A stretch of 64,000 nt of DNA, taken from contig WNKP01000008.1 in assembly GCA_009797885.1 (NCBI GenBank), positions 62,001 to 126,000 of the forward strand, in the 5' to 3' direction. Below the pieces are notes generated by a model. The model ran no database searches, was not told the DNA's origin, and saw nothing but the letters and a program-made list of their open reading frames with translations. The position numbers and the translations under genes are program-made. The DNA comes from Flavobacteriaceae bacterium GF1 (GTDB lineage Bacteria; Bacteroidota; Bacteroidia; Flavobacteriales; Flavobacteriaceae). Below, one piece after another: positions 34,674 to 43,044 of this stretch (its first letter is position 1; the number at the start of each line of letters is the position of its first letter).

Positions 34674-34841
34674 ATGGATGTATTTAAGGAAATAATGAAC
34701 AACGGACCTTTGGGGCTATTGCCCTTTTGGAGTAAAAGTATGGTATTGCTATTGTTTTCGGCAATAGTCTCTACCTTATTCACCATGCTCATTATATTGT
34801 TGGTTTACGGTTCCGAAGTATCCGTTCAGTTTGGATATTGA
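34674..34841 (+). CDS. Possible 55-residue single-span membrane peptide
   Basis: An ATG at 34674 opens a 55-codon frame ending in TGA at 34839-34841. The product starts MDVFKEIMNNGP, has one strongly hydrophobic helix (MVLLLFSAIVSTLFTMLIIL, residues 23-42) and a short tail. Amphipathic N-terminus plus one helix is the layout of many small membrane proteins. It sits between a minus-strand DUF1080 gene and the 3' end of the M14 peptidase gene, ending 3 bases from that gene's stop. No family is recognised and coding status is uncertain. Confidence 0.45.
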   Translation: MDVFKEIMNNGPLGLLPFWSKSMVLLLFSAIVSTLFTMLIILLVYGSEVSVQFGY

Positions 34842-34843
34842 TA

Positions 34844-36316
34844 CTAGCGATAAATGAGTGCATTCCCAAAATCCTGGTTCTCCAAGGGTTTGGAGAGGTC
34901 CAAGAGAAATCCATTGATAATGGCATGGGTAAGCTTACCCTCTTTTTCGAGGAAAAAGGTTGGATTTTTTCCTACCATGAGCTTAAAATCAGGTAGTCGA
35001 AAGCCTTCTGATGCCAAGTTTATTTTGGAAGGCAATTGTACTTTATCCCCAGGAATATCGCGCATACGTAAATAGCCGAAACCGGCACGCACCCATTTTT
35101 CGTAATCCATTAAACGATCAAAGTTGGACAAACTGGGAACAGCTTGGTCCGTAATCCTGGGAGGAACTACCGTATAACCGGTCGCATCAAAAGTTTTGTA
35201 TCCGTAGTAAGTGGAAAGGTCCCCTTGATCCACAATAACACTTTTATAGTGAAAACCATCATGACGCTCATCGTCGATTTCCTGTCTTTGTATCCCCAAA
35301 TCCAAAATGTATTCTTTACCATTGAGGATATAGGTCAGGTTTTCAATTTTTAAGTCGAACAGCTTTCTATCGTTTCTTGGGATTTCCCCATAGCGTTCAA
35401 TAGGAATATCCTTGTATGCTCCAGTGGCAATGCCATACAGTGCGGAAAGTATGGAAACATAGTTCAACTTACGGATTTCCTGTTTTTCCCGGTCATCCAC
35501 ATATCCGCCAGATTCAATAAGGATAAGGCTTGTTCCCCATTTTGCAATATTGTCACCAAAGGCCCTGGGTTCAAAATCATCGCTGTAACGACCTACCTGT
35601 CCCGGAGCATATTTCTGGATAACATCGTTCATATACACAATGGCTTTCATGGCGCGTTCCCTTACCTCGTTGGTATCCTTTTCGTAATTGTATGCTGTGG
35701 CCAGATAGGATATGGTGGCGGGTTTTGGGGTTCGTTCGGCATTGTAATATCGACTCTGATCATGTAGGTTAAAACCAAAGGTAGCGTCCAAGCTATCCCG
35801 AATCCTTTTCAATACCCTTCCCTCCGGTGATTGTAATCGAAGCGCATCCCTATTGATATCTATCCCCAAAGCGTTTCTACGTTGAAACACTTCCGCACCG
35901 TCCGGATTTACCATGGGCAAAAAGTGCAATTGGGTATTTGCAAGGATGATCTTACGTTCTTTTTGGAAATCATTGGAGTCAAAAAAATTCAGGATATCAA
36001 AAATCGCCTGTGTGGCCGTAGGTTCATCCCCATGCATTTGGGACCATAGAAAAATAGGGGTACCTCCCTTTCCCAAACTGATCAAATTTAAATCCCTACC
36101 CTCAATGGATTCCCCAACTTTTTTGACCGTAAACTTGGAATTGGTCCTCAATTGATCAATGAGCGGAGTAAGCTGTGCATACTTTATTCTCCGCTTGTCC
36201 AAAGAAGGTTCTTTGTAGTTCGCGTAGGTGCTGTAAAGACTTTCGGTAAAATCCTGTGCGCTCAATGATAGTGAATGGACAAGGGACAAAATGAAGACTA
36301 AAACTATTTTTTTCAA
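34844..36316 (-). CDS. Secreted M14-family zinc carboxypeptidase
   Basis: A 490-residue secreted peptidase, signal IVLVFILSLVHSLSLSAQ. The M14 domain spans about residues 60-330. Zinc ligands are the His and Glu of SQMHGDEPTATQ and the His of GFNLHDQSR; the likely catalytic Glu lies in LILIESGGYVDD. A C-terminal region of about 150 residues is beta-rich. M14 members cut C-terminal residues from peptides or from peptidoglycan stems. The start is TTG, overlapping the amidase stop by 4 bases (TTGA), with no usable ATG upstream. Pairing with an amidase hints at murein or peptide turnover. Confidence 0.88.
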   Translation of the reverse strand: MKKIVLVFILSLVHSLSLSAQDFTESLYSTYANYKEPSLDKRRIKYAQLTPLIDQLRTNSKFTVKKVGESIEGRDLNLISLGKGGTPIFLWSQMHGDEPTATQAIFDILNFFDSNDFQKERKIILANTQLHFLPMVNPDGAEVFQRRNALGIDINRDALRLQSPEGRVLKRIRDSLDATFGFNLHDQSRYYNAERTPKPATISYLATAYNYEKDTNEVRERAMKAIVYMNDVIQKYAPGQVGRYSDDFEPRAFGDNIAKWGTSLILIESGGYVDDREKQEIRKLNYVSILSALYGIATGAYKDIPIERYGEIPRNDRKLFDLKIENLTYILNGKEYILDLGIQRQEIDDERHDGFHYKSVIVDQGDLSTYYGYKTFDATGYTVVPPRITDQAVPSLSNFDRLMDYEKWVRAGFGYLRMRDIPGDKVQLPSKINLASEGFRLPDFKLMVGKNPTFFLEKEGKLTHAIINGFLLDLSKPLENQDFGNALIYR

Positions 36317-36975
36317 TGGGGTTTTATTTCCGGTACCGGTTTAAAATTAAGTCTTTTGGTGGCTTTTCGTACCTTTTTCATGAAATTATCTCCAGGATCG
36401 GTCTTTTTTGTGCGATACCCTTCGTCAACTTCCAGCCATAATTCATGCCCTTCAAATGCCGTGTACTCGTGGTGACCGATCAAATAATCAATATCATATT
36501 TATTTGCCAGATAGTGTACGAGCTTTATGTTGGCCTTAAGCTGCGCCTTTGTTAATAGGAATTCCGGGGTTCCCCCAACGTTTTCCACACCAATGGCACA
36601 ATGGTTTAAACCGATGACATGCCTGGCCATATAGGTCTCCGGCATTAAGCGATATATGGTACCGTCACGGTCCACAACAAACTGTGAAGAAACATTCAGG
36701 CCACTGACATTTTCAATGTCCGGGCGCCAATTGGGTAATGTAGGGGAATTAAATGCTTCAAACGTCTTTTCGAAGGTGGGAATAACGGTATGGTGCAACA
36801 CAATCATCCTAGGGACAATGGTAATGGAGTCCGTTTCCAACTGATAACGGTTTTTAAGGTATTCCTTTGTCAATGCCACCCGTTGTGCATCAAAGATGAT
36901 GGGTCTCTCCACAAATGTCCTTTCCGTTGAACAAGAGACCAACAGAACTACCAAAATGAAACCCAAACGATACAT
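36313..36975 (-). CDS. N-acetylmuramoyl-L-alanine amidase (Amidase_2) lipoprotein
   Basis: A 220-residue lipoprotein, signal ending LLVSCSTE. The Amidase_2/PGRP-type domain shows IVLHHTVIP (first zinc His), GLNHCAIGVENVGG in the middle and LIGHHEYTAFEGHELW with the second His block, followed by KKTDPGDNF, a typical zinc-ligand end motif. It should cut the amide bond between MurNAc and L-alanine in the periplasm. It lies 4 bases after the heme/FG-GAP gene and is coupled to the M14 peptidase downstream. Confidence 0.9.
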   Translation of the reverse strand: MYRLGFILVVLLVSCSTERTFVERPIIFDAQRVALTKEYLKNRYQLETDSITIVPRMIVLHHTVIPTFEKTFEAFNSPTLPNWRPDIENVSGLNVSSQFVVDRDGTIYRLMPETYMARHVIGLNHCAIGVENVGGTPEFLLTKAQLKANIKLVHYLANKYDIDYLIGHHEYTAFEGHELWLEVDEGYRTKKTDPGDNFMKKVRKATKRLNFKPVPEIKPH

Positions 36976-36979
36976 GACC

Positions 36980-38464
36980 TTAATTTAAGAGATTTTCTAG
37001 GACCAGGACATCCACATTGGTTTCAGCCCATTGTTTTGAAAGATTTTCCGGTACGGGGGTAAAAACATAGGTAAAGGAACTCAATAGAATATCCATATCC
37101 CCATCAGCGTCCACATCGCCTTTATCCATTAAAAACCATCTTCCCTGGTTGGGATGCTCCAAAATTTTTGTGCTAAACCTATAGGCACCCGACTCCTCAT
37201 TTTCCAAATAGACAAAAGTGAGCTGAGGGGCCCTATCATAATTTGGGAATGTACTGATCAGTCCAAAATCAATATCACCATCGGCATCAAAGTCATCTGC
37301 AATTAAACGTGTAGCGCCGTTTAAAGGATAAAAGAACACTTCGGAAAAATTGTTTTGACCATCATTGAGGTGAATACGCATTCCATGGTATGGTTTATGA
37401 ACGTAGGACTTATCGGCATTATCCCCATTTACGGTAACGATATCATCAAAACCATCATTATTGTAATCCACCAACTCAAACCAACTGCTTCCATACACCG
37501 AGCTAAATTCAAGGACCTTGTCCGCCTCAAATACCAAATCTTCTTTTTGGTATAAAATGGTAATACTTTCCCAAGCCTGGGATGTAATGGTGACCAAATC
37601 CAACTTCCCATCCCGATCCATGTCCTTTGCAATGGTCCTAATGCATCCGGGCAGATTTAACAGCACTTTCTTGTCATACACACCTGTATCTTTTTGGACC
37701 AATAGGGACAATCGACCTGTTTCATTTCCAAATTCGGAGACAACCATTTCCAAAGTTCCGTCCCCATTTAAATCCTCGACCAAATTATGGACCGGTCTAT
37801 GGAAGGCATGGTTCAAGGCAAGAGTGTCTTTTCCTTTCTTGAGGATAATCTTTCCCCTTTCCAGTTCTGAAGGGTCAAGGATGCCCACCTCCGAAATAAA
37901 CTCTGTGTCCTTATTTTTGTTGTACCAGGTAACAGGGGTTTCCCCTTGAAAAAGTTGCTCAACGCCTTCGGACTTAAAATCATACCGTTTTACATTACCG
38001 CTAATATCTCCCAGCACCATGGTATTGTGTCCCTCCTCATATTCCAGAAATGTGAAGAATGCCCCATTTTGGTCGTCCAGTTCCAATGTTTTGGGCCTGA
38101 AACCGGAGAGCAGTTCCTGTTTGGGCAATGGTGTTTTGGGAAGTTGCTCCGGTGCCAGGGAAATCACATAATTCTGTAATGCAATCCAGTCATTAAGCTT
38201 TATCTCAGGTCGAAAACCTGCTTTTGCCTGATCGGGGTCTTCATAGATTTCTTTGATCTTCATTCGGGATGCCATATCGGGTAAGACATAATCCTCCCAA
38301 ATGTCCTTGGGCAAGTTTCTGATCTCAGGGGCCAGATGACAACTGGCACAATAGTTTTCGTACAGGGCAACTTCCCGCTTTTCGGGTTCTGGGGCACAGG
38401 AAAACAACAGTATAACAAACAAAAGGGAAACGACCATTCTTAGGGCCAAGGTATTATTGCACAT
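36980..38464 (-). CDS. Lipoprotein with a c-type heme motif and FG-GAP/VCBS repeats
   Basis: A 494-residue lipoprotein, lipobox LLFSCAPE with Cys 23. A short cytochrome-c-like segment holds one heme motif CASCH at residues 39-43. Residues about 150-470 form a beta-propeller of FG-GAP/VCBS repeats, each with an Asp-rich calcium loop such as DLNGDGTLEMV, DMDRDGKLDLV, DYNNDGFDDIV, DFDADGDIDFG and DVDADGDMDIL. The role may be periplasmic electron transfer or surface binding. The ATG at 38464 avoids overlap with pirin and starts the signal; a further ATG at codon 10 is possible. Confidence 0.82.
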   Translation of the reverse strand: MCNNTLALRMVVSLLFVILLFSCAPEPEKREVALYENYCASCHLAPEIRNLPKDIWEDYVLPDMASRMKIKEIYEDPDQAKAGFRPEIKLNDWIALQNYVISLAPEQLPKTPLPKQELLSGFRPKTLELDDQNGAFFTFLEYEEGHNTMVLGDISGNVKRYDFKSEGVEQLFQGETPVTWYNKNKDTEFISEVGILDPSELERGKIILKKGKDTLALNHAFHRPVHNLVEDLNGDGTLEMVVSEFGNETGRLSLLVQKDTGVYDKKVLLNLPGCIRTIAKDMDRDGKLDLVTITSQAWESITILYQKEDLVFEADKVLEFSSVYGSSWFELVDYNNDGFDDIVTVNGDNADKSYVHKPYHGMRIHLNDGQNNFSEVFFYPLNGATRLIADDFDADGDIDFGLISTFPNYDRAPQLTFVYLENEESGAYRFSTKILEHPNQGRWFLMDKGDVDADGDMDILLSSFTYVFTPVPENLSKQWAETNVDVLVLENLLN

Positions 38465-38489
38465 AAGGTATGTTTTGGTTTTAGGGATA

Positions 38490-39359
38490 TTAAGGTAATG
38501 GGACATAGGTCGCATCATTTGGCATCATGGGAAATTCCTTTTTCCTCCATGCTTCTTTGGCACTGGCTATTCTTTCTTTTGATGAAGCCACAAAATTCCA
38601 GAAGATGTGGCGTTCTTCGGGGAAGGGAATTCCACCAAAAAGGAGGATATGGGAATTGGGCCATAAGGAAATGGAACAGGTATCCTCCACTTTGGAAACC
38701 AAAATATGCCCTTTTTCAATCTGTTCTCCGCATGCTTGTATTCCACCTTCCACAATACAGATGCCGATTTCTCCCTTCAGGCCATCCTTTACCTCGAAAT
38801 CATAGGAATCCGCGTTTTTTATTTCTACCATAAACAGTTCCGAATGCACGGGTACGGGGGACTTTCTGCCATAGCCCTCTCCTGCTACCAGCGTAAATTT
38901 TGCGGAACCATCTTGCCAACTGGGCAATTCATCACCCGGAATGTGGTGGAACTCTGGTTCCATTTCCTCCAAATGCTTGGGTAAAGCCACCCAAATTTGA
39001 TAGCCATGGGCCGTAAAGGTCCTACCATCCCGAAGATGTTCCGGAGTACGTTCGGTATGGGAGACACCCTTTCCGGCGGTCATCCAGTTCACGGACCCCG
39101 GTTTAATCAACTGTTTGGAGCCCATACTGTCCTCGTGCATTAGCTCTCCTTCCAACATATAGGTCAAGGTGGAAAGTCCAATATGTGGATGTTGGTCCAC
39201 ATCCATATATGTTGTTGGACCCAATTTTGTAGGTCCCATATGATCAATAAAAATAAAGGGGCCTATCATTCGCTTTTTGCGAAAAGGAATCAATCGACCT
39301 ACCAGAAAATCACCAATATCACGACTTCGTTCTTCAATGATCAAACCTAAGTTGGACAT
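38490..39359 (-). CDS. Pirin-family cupin protein
   Basis: A 289-residue bicupin. The N-terminal cupin has the metal-binding set HPHIGLSTLTYMLEGEL...HEDS with three His and a Glu around residues 57-103. The C-terminal cupin contains SHILLFGGIPFPEERHIFWNF, the usual pirin end block. Pirins are iron-binding cytosolic proteins; some have quercetin 2,3-dioxygenase activity and others act as redox-linked regulators. It leads the minus-strand cluster with the heme/FG-GAP lipoprotein 25 bases downstream, and is divergent from the serine hydrolase gene. Confidence 0.93.
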   Translation of the reverse strand: MSNLGLIIEERSRDIGDFLVGRLIPFRKKRMIGPFIFIDHMGPTKLGPTTYMDVDQHPHIGLSTLTYMLEGELMHEDSMGSKQLIKPGSVNWMTAGKGVSHTERTPEHLRDGRTFTAHGYQIWVALPKHLEEMEPEFHHIPGDELPSWQDGSAKFTLVAGEGYGRKSPVPVHSELFMVEIKNADSYDFEVKDGLKGEIGICIVEGGIQACGEQIEKGHILVSKVEDTCSISLWPNSHILLFGGIPFPEERHIFWNFVASSKERIASAKEAWRKKEFPMMPNDATYVPLP

Positions 39360-39415
39360 GATTTTAATAGTTATATTTAGGTTCTGAAAAATACAACAAA
39401 TACCGCTCCTTGTCC

Positions 39416-40750
39416 ATGAAATGGTTTAAAAGAATCCTGTTTTTACTCGTTATCATTATCGTTCTGGTCATTATCGAAAACTATCCCAAACTCACCATTA
39501 TTTCCGGTTATGCCTCTAAGTATATGGCATCCAGTGTTTTGGTTGGAAATAGAATGCCTGCTTCCATCAACACCGTGGATTTGGACATTCCTTTGGTGAA
39601 TTTGGCCACTACGGAGTTCGTCAACGATAATGGATTTGCCATGTCCAATGTGTACGGCCTACAAGAACGAAAAGCCATAGATCGAAAGGGTCTTGGGGCC
39701 GTACTGGTCAATAAGGACTATGAGGACGGTGAACCTTATCTGCAACCCAACAGAGAACAAAAATTTGATTCCCTACCCTATCCCCTTGGCCACTTGGCCC
39801 CCAAAGATTCCATATTTCCCGAAATTGACTATGACAAACTGAACCAGGCCGTGGCATTACCTTTTGGAAATCCGGAAGTACAAAAAACACGAACCCTATT
39901 GGTACTGTACAAAGGACAGCTTTTACATGAACGCTATGTGGAAGGTTTTGATGCCACTACCCCAATTTTGGGTTGGTCCATGACCAAAAGTGTTTTGGCA
40001 ACCTTATATGGCGTTTTGGAACATCAGGGGAAATTGCAAATGGATTTGCCCGCCCCTGTTGCCGAGTGGGAAAATGATGAACGCAAAAATATTACGCTGA
40101 ACCATCTGTTACGGATGCAGAGCGGATTGGAATGGGAAGAAGACTATGGCAAAATCTCCGATGTTACCAAAATGTTGTTTCTGGAAAGCGATATGACAGC
40201 GGCACAAAAAGCAAAGGAGGCCATTGCAGCACCCACGGAAATCTGGAATTATTCCTCTGGGACAAGCAATCTGTTGTCCGGAATCCTTAGACAACAGTTC
40301 GCGACCCATCAAGCGTATCTCGATTTTCCATATGCTTCCCTAATTGATAAAATTGGTGCCCATTCCATGCTCATTGAAGCCGATTTGGAAGGCAATTATG
40401 TAGGCTCCTCCTATGGATGGGCCAACACAAGGGACTGGGGCCGCCTGGGACAACTTTATCTAAATAAGGGACAATGGAAGGGGGAACAACTCTTTGCTCC
40501 TGAATGGACCGACTATATCACCGAGCCCACGGCGCATTCCGATGGGACCTACGGAGCGCATTTTTGGTTGAATTCCGGTGGAATTTACCCTGATGTTCCC
40601 AAAGATCTATATTCCATGAATGGATATCAAGGTCAATACGTCTTTATGATTCCATCAAAGCATTTGGTGGTAGTACGGACCGGACTGGCAGAATTTCCGG
40701 AATTCGATATCAATGGCTTTCTTTCCACCTTGGTCAGTGCCATAGAATAA
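39416..40750 (+). CDS. Beta-lactamase-fold serine hydrolase, membrane anchored
   Basis: A 444-residue class C beta-lactamase-like hydrolase. The N-terminal hydrophobic segment ILFLLVIIIVLVII is an uncleaved anchor or signal. The catalytic Ser is in the SMTK box at residue 188 (GWSMTKSVLATL), and the tyrosine motif is YSSGTSNLL near residue 280. Family members act as esterases, D-aminopeptidases or DD-peptidases in the periplasm. The ATG at 39416 is preferred to a TTG two codons earlier. The neighbour on the left (pirin) is divergent. Confidence 0.88.
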   Translation: MKWFKRILFLLVIIIVLVIIENYPKLTIISGYASKYMASSVLVGNRMPASINTVDLDIPLVNLATTEFVNDNGFAMSNVYGLQERKAIDRKGLGAVLVNKDYEDGEPYLQPNREQKFDSLPYPLGHLAPKDSIFPEIDYDKLNQAVALPFGNPEVQKTRTLLVLYKGQLLHERYVEGFDATTPILGWSMTKSVLATLYGVLEHQGKLQMDLPAPVAEWENDERKNITLNHLLRMQSGLEWEEDYGKISDVTKMLFLESDMTAAQKAKEAIAAPTEIWNYSSGTSNLLSGILRQQFATHQAYLDFPYASLIDKIGAHSMLIEADLEGNYVGSSYGWANTRDWGRLGQLYLNKGQWKGEQLFAPEWTDYITEPTAHSDGTYGAHFWLNSGGIYPDVPKDLYSMNGYQGQYVFMIPSKHLVVVRTGLAEFPEFDINGFLSTLVSAIE

Positions 40751-40906
40751 AGGGGGAAATTTAGCCCTCATTTCATTTTTGCCTTGCCACACCACAAAAC
40801 AAGGGGCGTTCACAACAATAATTTCCGTAACGAAGGTCCTGGTGGTACATTTACATCATAATATTAAAGCAAGTAAATTTTTTCATTTTCATATAGTGTT
40901 CTCGTT

Positions 40907-40942
40907 AAAAGGGCCTTAGTTTAAACGCTAGGGTCCTTTTTA
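40907..40942. terminator. Hairpin between convergent genes
   Basis: AAAAGG at 40907-40912 and CCT at 40914-40916 can pair with AGG at 40930-40932 and CCTTTT at 40935-40940, giving a bulged stem with T residues after it. It lies in the 263-base gap between the serine hydrolase (plus) and menB (minus), so it may serve both directions. Confidence 0.5.
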
Positions 40943-41013
40943 GTTGGTAGCACTATAATTTACATTTTAGGCCAGAAAACCTGTTGTGCCGATTCCCCTT
41001 TTAGCAGTACCGC

Positions 41014-41859
41014 CTAAGGAATCCATTTGTTCTTACCAAAATTTGGTTTTCGCTTTTCCAAAAAGGCATTTCTTCCCTCTATGGCCTCATCGGTCATATA
41101 CGCCAAACGTGTGGCCTCTCCCGCAAATACCTGTTGCCCTACCATACCATCATCCGTTAGGTTCATGGCAAATTTCAACATTTTAATGGACGTTGGTGAT
41201 TTTGCCAAAACCTCCTGTGCCCATTGGTAGGCCGTAGCTTCCAATTCCCCATGTGGAACAACGGCATTGACCATCCCCATTTCATACGCTTCCTGGGCCG
41301 AATAATTGCGGCCTAAAAAGAAGATTTCCCTTGCCCTTTTCTGCCCTACCATTTTAGCCAAATAGGCGGATCCATATCCCCCATCAAAACTGGTCACATC
41401 AGCATCGGTCTGTTTAAATAGGGCATGCTCCTTACTGGCCAAGGTCATATCGCAGACCACGTGCAGGCTATGCCCTCCACCTACGGCCCAGCCAGGGACT
41501 ACGGCAATGACCACCTTGGGCATAAAGCGAATCAACCGTTGTACTTCCAAAATGTTCAGGCGATGGTATCCATCCTCCCCTACGTAGCCTTGATGTCCCC
41601 GGGCCTTTTGATCGCCCCCGCTGCAAAACGCCCAACCCCCGTCCTTGGGTGAGGGCCCTTCCCCAGAAAGGAGAACAACCCCTATTGAGGTATCTTCCTG
41701 GGCATCATAAAATGCCCGGTACAACTCGCTGGTGGTTTTGGGACGAAAGGCATTGCGAACCTCAGGTCGATTAAAGGCGATACGGGCAACCCCGTCACAT
41801 TTTTTATAGGTAATATCTTCAAATTCGATGGCCGTCTGCCAGTTGGGTGCATCTTTCAT
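41014..41859 (-). CDS. menB: 1,4-dihydroxy-2-naphthoyl-CoA synthase MenB
   Basis: A 281-residue crotonase-fold enzyme that closes the second ring in menaquinone synthesis, the respiratory quinone of this phylum. The family's N-terminal block FNRPEVRNAFRPKTTSEL, the oxyanion region FCSGGDQKARGHQGY and GGGHSLHVVCDMTLAS are clear, as is QTDADVTSFDGGYGSAYLA, which is specific to MenB among crotonases. It lies 5 bases after the small membrane protein gene and is likely the last gene of the SatD operon. Confidence 0.95.
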   Translation of the reverse strand: MKDAPNWQTAIEFEDITYKKCDGVARIAFNRPEVRNAFRPKTTSELYRAFYDAQEDTSIGVVLLSGEGPSPKDGGWAFCSGGDQKARGHQGYVGEDGYHRLNILEVQRLIRFMPKVVIAVVPGWAVGGGHSLHVVCDMTLASKEHALFKQTDADVTSFDGGYGSAYLAKMVGQKRAREIFFLGRNYSAQEAYEMGMVNAVVPHGELEATAYQWAQEVLAKSPTSIKMLKFAMNLTDDGMVGQQVFAGEATRLAYMTDEAIEGRNAFLEKRKPNFGKNKWIP

Positions 41860-41864
41860 TTATT

Positions 41865-42221
41865 TCAATTGAATTTTAATACTTCCTTGAACAACAAATA
41901 GGTGACTACCGCTCCTGCGATTGATAGAAAGTTTCCAACAACAAAGTAGTCATTGCTCACTTTTCTTTCTTTATCGCTATCCAATCGTGTCCCCAACTTT
42001 ATGGCTCCGAATAGTACCAAAGCGCCTCCCTGCAGGTTGGACAACAACAAAAATGCGAGAAACAGCCTTTCCAAAAACCCTTTGAGCCATGAAGTGAACT
42101 TTTCCGAATTGTTCGTGATGGGATTTTTGGGGTTCAACCATTTTGAAACGGCATAGAATATAATGATCAAAAATACTTCGACCATGATCCAATAAAGGAT
42201 TTGATATTTAATATCACTCAT
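41865..42221 (-). CDS. Small integral membrane protein
   Basis: A 118-residue protein with three or four hydrophobic helices: residues about 7-27, 48-70 (LERLFLAFLLLSNLQGGALVLFGAI) and 90-112. No known family is recognised. The start overlaps the SatD-family stop by 8 bases and it precedes menB by 5 bases, so it is translated with SatD. In other bacteria SatD-like genes often sit next to a gene for a small membrane protein, which makes a two-protein unit plausible. That link is inferred. Confidence 0.75.
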   Translation of the reverse strand: MSDIKYQILYWIMVEVFLIIIFYAVSKWLNPKNPITNNSEKFTSWLKGFLERLFLAFLLLSNLQGGALVLFGAIKLGTRLDSDKERKVSNDYFVVGNFLSIAGAVVTYLLFKEVLKFN

Positions 42222-42852
42222 TACCTATAATTTGAAAAACAAGCTGTTTTACAATATTGTATTCATCGATTCGCAATGATTTTCCTTTTTTCCATGCACC
42301 TGAGCGCGTTTTATAAAGTCCTATTCGTTTAAGATCCTTGTAATCCTTATGCTTTAGAAAGGCCGATACGATCTCAAATTCCGACAGTTTCCATTCAGAC
42401 TTTATGGATTGATAGAGTTTCATGCACAATCGTAGCTGATCATCCAGGTGTTCGTTTATAGCAATGAAATAATTGTCACCGGTTTCTTTTGCCGTTGTTA
42501 GGGCCTCCCTGGCCCTGGTCAGTCCCGGACCATACATTTCATAAGCAATCTCTTTGTTGATTTCAGTTTCTATTTCCCCAAAAACCAAGGAATATCTAAG
42601 CCCATAGGGATAGTGTGCTTCTATGATCTGCTCCTCTAAAAAAAATAGCAGATCGAAAAGGGTTTTGGTGCTATTGACAATACCTTGAAATTCATCACCC
42701 AGGGTAATGGTCAATGGTGAGATGATGTGATGGGCAAACTCGGTATTTGCTAATTTTACCAATGCTTTGAATTGGTGCATGAAATCATCATTTTTATGGA
42801 TGTGACGACTTGAGATAATATCCGCCATTATGATATGATGACTTGCTGCCAT
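42214..42852 (-). CDS. SatD-family protein with a C-terminal helix-turn-helix-like segment
   Basis: A 212-residue protein of the SatD family. The N-terminus IIMADIISSR begins a ferredoxin-like/cyclase-like core with ITLGDEFQGI near residue 58 and LRYSLVFGEIET near residue 100. The last 50 residues contain KHKDYKDLKRIGLYKTRSGA, which resembles a recognition helix pair. SatD proteins have been tied to stress or acid tolerance but their chemistry is not known. An array of TTTCC/GGAAA half-sites lies directly upstream and suggests autoregulation. Confidence 0.78.
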   Translation of the reverse strand: MAASHHIIMADIISSRHIHKNDDFMHQFKALVKLANTEFAHHIISPLTITLGDEFQGIVNSTKTLFDLLFFLEEQIIEAHYPYGLRYSLVFGEIETEINKEIAYEMYGPGLTRAREALTTAKETGDNYFIAINEHLDDQLRLCMKLYQSIKSEWKLSEFEIVSAFLKHKDYKDLKRIGLYKTRSGAWKKGKSLRIDEYNIVKQLVFQIIGNE

Positions 42853-42869
42853 TCTTGTTTCTTGTTTGT

Positions 42870-42932
42870 GGAAATATATGAATTTATTTCCTTTTTATGG
42901 AAACAATAAAGGAAATTTCCTTTTTATGGAAA
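42870..42932. promoter_or_regulatory. Array of TTTCC/GGAAA half-sites upstream of the SatD operon
   Basis: A 17-base unit TTTCCTTTTTATGGAAA occurs at 42887-42903 and again at 42916-42932, 29 bases apart; each is a TTTCC-N7-GGAAA inverted repeat. Further GGAAA copies lie at 42870 and 42911. The block starts 18 bases upstream of the SatD start on the minus strand and lies about 110 bases upstream of the plus-strand lipoprotein gene, so it may control either. Confidence 0.5.
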
Positions 42933-43044
42933 TATAGAAAGAGGCTTTGGGACCGTTTGTCCCCCTCACCAAAAAGGAGTACGAGGGACGGCCATTTAAA
43001 GCAACCATATTGGAAGATTCCCATCAATCTAAAAAGGAATGGCA

